NCBI GenBank assembly: GCA_008692225.1
Contig: VICG01000006.1
Span: forward strand, 501,501-565,500
Source: Monilinia fructicola
Lineage: Eukaryota; Ascomycota; Leotiomycetes; Helotiales; Sclerotiniaceae
Length of the DNA stretch: 64,000 nt
Direction: 5' to 3'
In this document: one piece after another, positions 58,557 to 64,000 of the stretch
Layout of the letters: each line of letters opens with the position of its first letter
How positions within the stretch are numbered: the stretch's first letter is position 1
Program-made: the position numbers and the translations under genes
Notes under the pieces: model-generated
Databases searched by the model: none
What the model saw: only the letters and a program-made list of their open reading frames with translations
What the model was told of the DNA's origin: nothing

Positions 58557-60116
58557 ATGTGGTCGTTCATGTCTGCCGGACTTTTATGTCTTCTCGGCGT
58601 CACTTTTCCGTCCAGTGTCAATGCAAGTCGTCTACGACGTGTAGAGAACGATACAAGTATTTCGCTTTCATTATCCTCAGCGGCGACTATATCGCATAAC
58701 GTATCAACTGTACCGCGGTGGAGCGAATTCAAGGCCCCTAGCCCAGGTACTATCGTCAACGTGGCGACCGAGCAGGATGTAGCCGTTACGGTATGTAGCA
58801 CACTCTTGTTGATAGAGGAGTCTCGGTTAAAGCTATGCTCACATGAATCCAGGTGAAATACTGTATCAAAAATAATATTCCCTTTCTTGCACAGAATGGA
58901 GGACATGGTTGGAGTAGCACGCTTGACCTATACTCGAATGGAATTCTGATCAATTTGGCTGGTCTCAACAAAGTTACATTCAACGATGAAAGTACCGAGG
59001 TTACCTTGCAAGGAGGTGCTTTGGTTGAAAATGTGATCAATGCAGCCTATGAGAACAATGCTCAAGTGTTGACCGGCAACTGCAATTGCGTAGGCGCATT
59101 GGGGGCTGGTCTTGGTGGAGGCTATGGTAATCTGCTGGGTCTTCATGGTTTCAGTGTTGACAACATGCTCTCTTTGAATGTCGTCCTAGCCAACGGGGAT
59201 TATGTTACCGTAACTCCCACTGACAAGGACCTCTGGTGGGCTCTTCGTGGTGCTGGCCCGAATTTTGGCATTGTGACCTCTGCTGTGATGAAAGCATATC
59301 CGGTACCTCAAGCTAACAGTACCGCTTGGACTGGGGCTTTATTTTTCACAGAAGATAAAATTGAGGCTCTCGTTCAAGCTATTGAGAATCTGGACCTCAC
59401 GGGTGGAATGAATATCTTCATGTACTTTCTTACTACCGGTCCTCCATCATACACCCCGACTGTTCTCATAACACCGTTTTACTACGGCTCCGAAGCTGAT
59501 GGCAAAGCTGCATTTCAATCAATCTATGATATCGAGCCATATCTAGATAAGACGGCCGAAACAATATACACTGAATGGAATGCAGGTGCCGCAAACTTTT
59601 GTGAAGATGGTGGACGAAAGCCCAGCTATTCTGCTGGTTTTATGAAGATGGTTCCTTCTGTTTGGCGGGAAATCTGGAACGAGTTTATCACGTTCCTCAA
59701 GCAACCTGGTACTTCGTCCACTACCATTCTTTTGGAAGTATATTCCCTACAGTATGCTCAATCAATTGATGCATCTACTGCTTCATTCAGCAACCGATAT
59801 ATTCGTTTTAATGCTGCAGTTATACCGTGGTATAACGACGCGAGTCTGGATCCTGTCGCCGAGACTTTTGGATCCTCTATCCGAGACCTGTGGCGCTCAG
59901 TCGATCACCTTCCTGGAAATCGAACGTAGGTTGGTCTGTTATCTATACCAAAATCATATGCTGACAACATAATCGTGCAGTTATGTTAACTTTGCCCACG
60001 GTGATGAAACGAACGCAAATGTTTATTCTCCAGAAAATGTACAGAGGTTACGTAAGATCAAGCAATGTTATGATCCCGACAATGTTTTCAGTCATTGGTT
60101 CAACATTAAACCATGA
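58557..60116 (+). CDS. Secreted FAD-linked oxidase, berberine-bridge-enzyme type
   Basis: BBE-like enzymes oxidise sugars, alcohols or alkaloid/peptide substrates with a covalent FAD. Exons 58557-58790, 58853-59925 and 59981-60116 give 480 residues. A signal peptide is present (MWSFMSAGLLCLLGVTFPSS). The FAD_binding_4 domain shows NGGHGWSS with His96 and LTGNCNCVGALGAGLGGGYG with Cys155, the two residues expected to hold FAD by a double covalent link. GAGPNFGIVTS follows. The C-terminal BBE block ends in KQCYDPDNVFSHWFNIKP, where YDPxNxF is the family sign. N-glycosylation sites (NDTS, NVST) are near the N-terminus. It could serve the nearby cluster or act alone. Confidence 0.92.
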
Positions 60117-62687
60117 CAGGCAAGAGCCCGCAATAGATATATAGTGTAATCAGATGGAAAATAATATATATAGGACTCAGGAACTTTGTTCAATGCTTGT
60201 GTGAAAGGCTTTGGCATTCATGGTCCCAAGCCGCTCCTATCGAGACCAGCCCAGTGAGCCAACCGAATGAGTTGTAAAGAATCCTCACAGGTCTCATTTG
60301 TAGCTCCTATTTAAAACTAATGTACTGCACGTTCATTCAAATAGTAGAAATGGAAGCTAAGCAGCTATAGATTTGGAAGCGAAAGTATCCCCTTCGGCAC
60401 AAAAGGGCAGAAGCTTTTTCAATTGATCGTCCGTATATGCGTCTCTTTGGAACTCTATCGAATAATCATGTTGGTCATTGATTTGATTGATTGCTATAGT
60501 CAACGACCTCTGTATGTTTAAGAGTGTTTGAAGCGGCCAGATCGTAGAGAGCTAACAGATATGCAGTAATCACAAAATGGTATGTTCATCATTTGTAAGT
60601 GGAAAAGAACTGCTGGGGCCTATCACCAATATGAAGAAATATCAAAAGATCCGAAAAATAATCAGACTTCCTCCTTTCTGTCCTCTCCTCTCTACTCCTC
60701 CTCCTCTCCTTCCAAAGCATTCCTAGCTAAACGCCAGGGTCTGGTAGCGATTCTTCTGATGTTAGATATTCAAAACTTAATCTAATGATAGAAATGTCTT
60801 GTTGCAACCTCTTTTGAGCCCCTTTGAAGTTAAAGTGGCTAAAAAGAACATGATGGGATATTTCTTTCTCTCTTCACATTCGCAGTTTTCCGTGCTGTAT
60901 ATATTAAATCTAGGAAGATCAGTTTTTGAATATCTATACCCAAATTAAAATTGGTACAAACAACTTGCACCCTTCGATTAGTGCTTTTTTTTAATGTTTA
61001 AATGCTATGACCAATCTTCAATCAAAGGGACTTCAAGCAAGCAATGAAAGATCGTTTAGCATCTGAAGTATATGTTCAGCCAATAATGTAATCCATTCTA
61101 CTAGATTCAAATGCCTAGTGAAGCAAAGTTGGTCTTATACAATAAGAAAGTTTCTTTGTAGCTTACTTGACAAGAACATCTGCTATTTCATTTTATTTGA
61201 CTGAAGAATATCTTAACTCCTTAATTTTCCAAGATCTTTGTGGCTTTGATGGTTCTAATTGAACAGGCTTGACCAGGGTGGTGTGATGTGGTTTGAAGCC
61301 TCAAAGTCCAGCTTGATGGCCGGAGCAGACCTTTGATTTCTATCCCAGGCAAGCGATAGTATCAGCAGAATGTACCAGCATATCTGATAGCTGCTATGAG
61401 ACCCATTAGCTATGAGAATAATCTTCACTGGAAGGTCTTCCGAAAGTATGGAAAGACAGGACCTCCATCCTGAGATAGAAAAATCTCTTCTCGCGTGACC
61501 TAACCCCTCAAAGGTTCGAAAACTGCCGAAAAGAACTCGTATGAGGTCAGAGCTATCTGATGGGGAGACAAACCGCAGTCCCCAACACATCACTTGATGA
61601 TGATGACAAGCAAGAAATATGACCGTTAGACTATCAAATATGCGGTTATTGGCGAGGACTGTGTCACTCTTTCAAAATAATTTGCACTTTGAGTGGGGCA
61701 GAAAATGAAGGGTTCAGATTAGATGCTACAGAGACTGACAAGCGACCTTCTTCCTTGAGACAACTAAGCTCTAGGCTCTCTCACAGCACTGACTGCCGAG
61801 CCCAAGGTTCAAAGGCAATTTCTGGTCATTTGAGAGGGTGGTCCTACTTAAGGTGACGTCCGACGCAACATATTGTACGAATATAGATTGATTGATACCC
61901 TAATCTCAGTCGTAGTGCTCTCCATCCCTGACTTTGATGGCCCTCGCATTGAGCAAAGTGAGTGGGCATGCTAGCCGCCGCTCTCAATATCTACAAGAAC
62001 TGCACTCTCTCCTTCAATCTTGTAGTTCTATTTCAATGGTCTCCTATTGAATCGTTTACCAGTATATGTTTTGTTGCTCTTGCCATTTTTTCAGAGAGCT
62101 TGGTCCGCAAACTAGCTTACCCTCAAGTACCAGCCCGTGGTTTCCCTGCTTAAAGGTTGTTTAGAAAGTTGTTCGAGGAAAACAGGACGGATAAAGATAA
62201 GCAAGGGTAGTAATATGAGACGCTAGATTCTCACAAGTAGGACGTCGCCGTAGAATTCATGCTTCCCTCCTGCCTCCCCAGACAAAAAGTTCGACTTTAA
62301 GACCAAATATTTTCCGCAAAGTTTCATTTCCACTGGATTATTCGTTATTCCACTGCCGAAAACAATTTTTCGTCATATCATTGCACCAAAACTCATGAAT
62401 AGTTCAATAATCACAGTTTTGAAAATCACACTCATTCCATTCACCCCCAGAATGCATGACTAGGCCTTCTTAGTATAACGAATGTTATTTTTTGCATTCG
62501 GTTTCCTCAAGGAAGCTTGAATAGAAAACACCATTATAAAAAAAAGTATCTACATCTCTCCCTACCGCTCTTCCAACTCGCTTCCCGAGAACTCCTGAGG
62601 TTCATCGAGTCTTTTCTATTGTATTAAAATGGGCTAACGCGTTTCTGGAGATGGTGTACCGCAAAATTGCAGATAAACCGCCCGCCC
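60117..62687. other. Intergenic, no gene seen
   Basis: About 2.6 kb. Frames such as 61255-61593 (minus) and 61962-62153 (plus) have no recognised family or clear intron structure and are not called. A CTCCTC run lies near 60680-60715. Confidence 0.4.
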
Positions 62688-63224
62688 TTAACAATTACAC
62701 TCATGAATCCTGCAAAGAACATCATCAGGGAGGAACTGCTGGAAGAAGGCCAAAAAAGCATGCATCTCCGCATCATTTTGAAATTCGACGTAAAATATAT
62801 CTGCTGCTGGGCTATCCGCATCCAGAATGCTCAAGATAGATCGTCCATTCGTGCTGTAGCCCATATCTGCGAAATGCAATGGGGAGATGAGATACTCGGC
62901 ATGCTCCCGATCGGCCTCATTCACGAACCCCAGAGGGTAGCCCCGAAACCAGAACTCGAATTCTTGACTTATTTGGTTGAACTGGATTGACATTCCATCT
63001 AGTTTCTCGTCTCCTGGGCCCGGAAGGTCCTCGAACTTGCATGGGGTGTTGTAGATTTTAAAACTTTCTGGTTCAGCCTGTTCAATTGCGGTCATCTCAT
63101 CAACCGACTTCCCGAGTGATTGGGCTACAGCTATTCTCATTTGTTCCTCATCATCCACAAATTCGGTGTTCGGTAATGTTTGGGACTCTTGTGGAGTAGT
63201 GGGCAGACGAAATGGCGGCTCCAT
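62688..63224 (-). CDS. Hypothetical protein with a ubiquitin-interacting-like motif
   Basis: 178 residues, single exon, ATG at 63224. No family is recognised. Near residues 25-40 the sequence DDEEQMRIAVAQSLGKS fits the UIM pattern: an acidic start, a central Ala two residues before Gln-Ser, and a conserved Ser. A single UIM match can arise by chance. The rest is acidic, with FWFRGYPLGFVNEADREHAE and ILSILDADSPAADIFYVEF suggesting a folded domain. The frame is clean and codon use looks normal, so it is probably real. No signal peptide or membrane helix. Confidence 0.6.
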   Translation of the reverse strand: MEPPFRLPTTPQESQTLPNTEFVDDEEQMRIAVAQSLGKSVDEMTAIEQAEPESFKIYNTPCKFEDLPGPGDEKLDGMSIQFNQISQEFEFWFRGYPLGFVNEADREHAEYLISPLHFADMGYSTNGRSILSILDADSPAADIFYVEFQNDAEMHAFLAFFQQFLPDDVLCRIHECNC

Positions 63225-64000
63225 TCTGTGAATGGAGATATACCGACGTTCAATCTGGATTGAAAGGTTTTAGTGTCCCAATATGTAAATTGAGGCTGCG
63301 TGGAGCGATGTAATAAGTTGGAAGCTTAGTATCTAGAGTGCTGAATCCATGATATAGATGTACAGTGCTCTAATATGTTTAGTCGAAGTCGGTGAAAAGA
63401 AAGAATCAACAGAGGGGAATGAAGTGTTAATGAAGTAACTTTTGTCTGGCAGGATAAAAGCCTCGTTTCGCCTCTTTCCCCGTTTCCATTTGAGCTAGCG
63501 CAACTATTCCTAAATAAGCAAGGATATTATTGTTCATCATGCCCAGGTGACTTTATCAAAGTTCATCTTGAATACCGTTGAAACTTGAAAGACAGTAGTT
63601 GATTAAAGTGCCATTTTCAAAAGTTAGCACAATTCATGGGTACTTGGTGAGTGTAACTTTGATATGCCGTTTACTGTGTTAAATTAGAGCAAGATACTAA
63701 CGAGAGCCTAGCATACTGATACATAATCTATTTGGGATTCAGTAGTAATTAGTTGGATTAGTCTACATGTCTTACTAATGGAGATCTCCCAACTACTGTC
63801 GGTATTTGTGCTCACTGATTGTAAAGTGACTCGTGTTTCTTCTATTAACCCTATCTAGAATACGAGAGACGATGCAAGACCATCTTATGAATCCTTACAG
63901 TCTTATTCATTTCACAACTCTCGAATGTTTAGTTATCTTGACATACATGTCTAGACATTCTAAATGAAACAATTCCATTCAGCTAAATGAAAAAATGGCA
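63225..64000. other. Right-edge intergenic, no gene seen
   Basis: 776 bp upstream of the UIM-like gene to the window edge. No gene, RNA or repeat recognised. Confidence 0.4.

Noticed and set aside
61255..61593. 112-residue minus-strand frame
   Set aside because: No family resemblance and no supporting structure; could be real but cannot be supported.

Overview
The window looks like a chromosomal segment of a filamentous ascomycete. Genes are split by short introns (about 42 to 172 bp) with GTAnGT-type donors and CTAAC-type branch sites. Gene families such as RAD18, POL32, FIG4, TTI2 and GH125 are present as single copies. AT-rich blocks hold degraded DNA transposons of the kind left by repeat-induced point mutation (RIP). 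The overall style suggests Leotiomycetes/Helotiales (Sclerotiniaceae-like), but that is inference. No prokaryotic or viral features were seen.

Layout. Positions 1-33.8 kb are mostly conserved. They hold a J-domain protein (-, with a frame break), TTI2 (+), three small paralogous genes of unknown function in a head-to-tail row (+), FIG4 (-) divergent from a CHMP7/SNF7 ESCRT-III protein (+), RAD18 (-) divergent from POL32 (+), a GH125 exo-mannosidase (-), a hybrid histidine kinase (+) and a TPR/DUF4470 protein (-). From about 34 to 60 kb the character changes to an accessory region. An AT-rich block with a very long ATT microsatellite (36.4-37.6 kb) and a 2.1-kb AT-rich transposon relic (56.0-58.1 kb) flank a gene group that looks like a biosynthetic cluster for a ribosomally made, post-translationally modified peptide (RiPP) of the ustiloxin/dikaritin type.

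The candidate RiPP cluster holds a SAM methyltransferase, two UstYa-family (DUF3328) oxidase-like genes, a short secreted precursor with Kex2-cleaved repeats each carrying one Trp, and a GMC flavoprotein oxidoreductase. Farther out are a seven-helix membrane protein, a short-chain reductase and a secreted berberine-bridge-type FAD oxidase. One UstYa gene and the GMC gene carry single-base frame breaks; the precursor, the second UstYa gene, the SDR and the BBE gene read intact. Two TA-flanked inverted-repeat elements (MITE-like) lie inside the cluster.

Gene models below were spliced by eye. Exon phases were checked for closure in every multi-exon gene except the three that carry an unresolved frame break (J-domain, UstYa-1, GMC). 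The main candidate novelties are the Trp-repeat RiPP system at about 39-47.6 kb and the three-gene family of small proteins at 6.8-9.3 kb.
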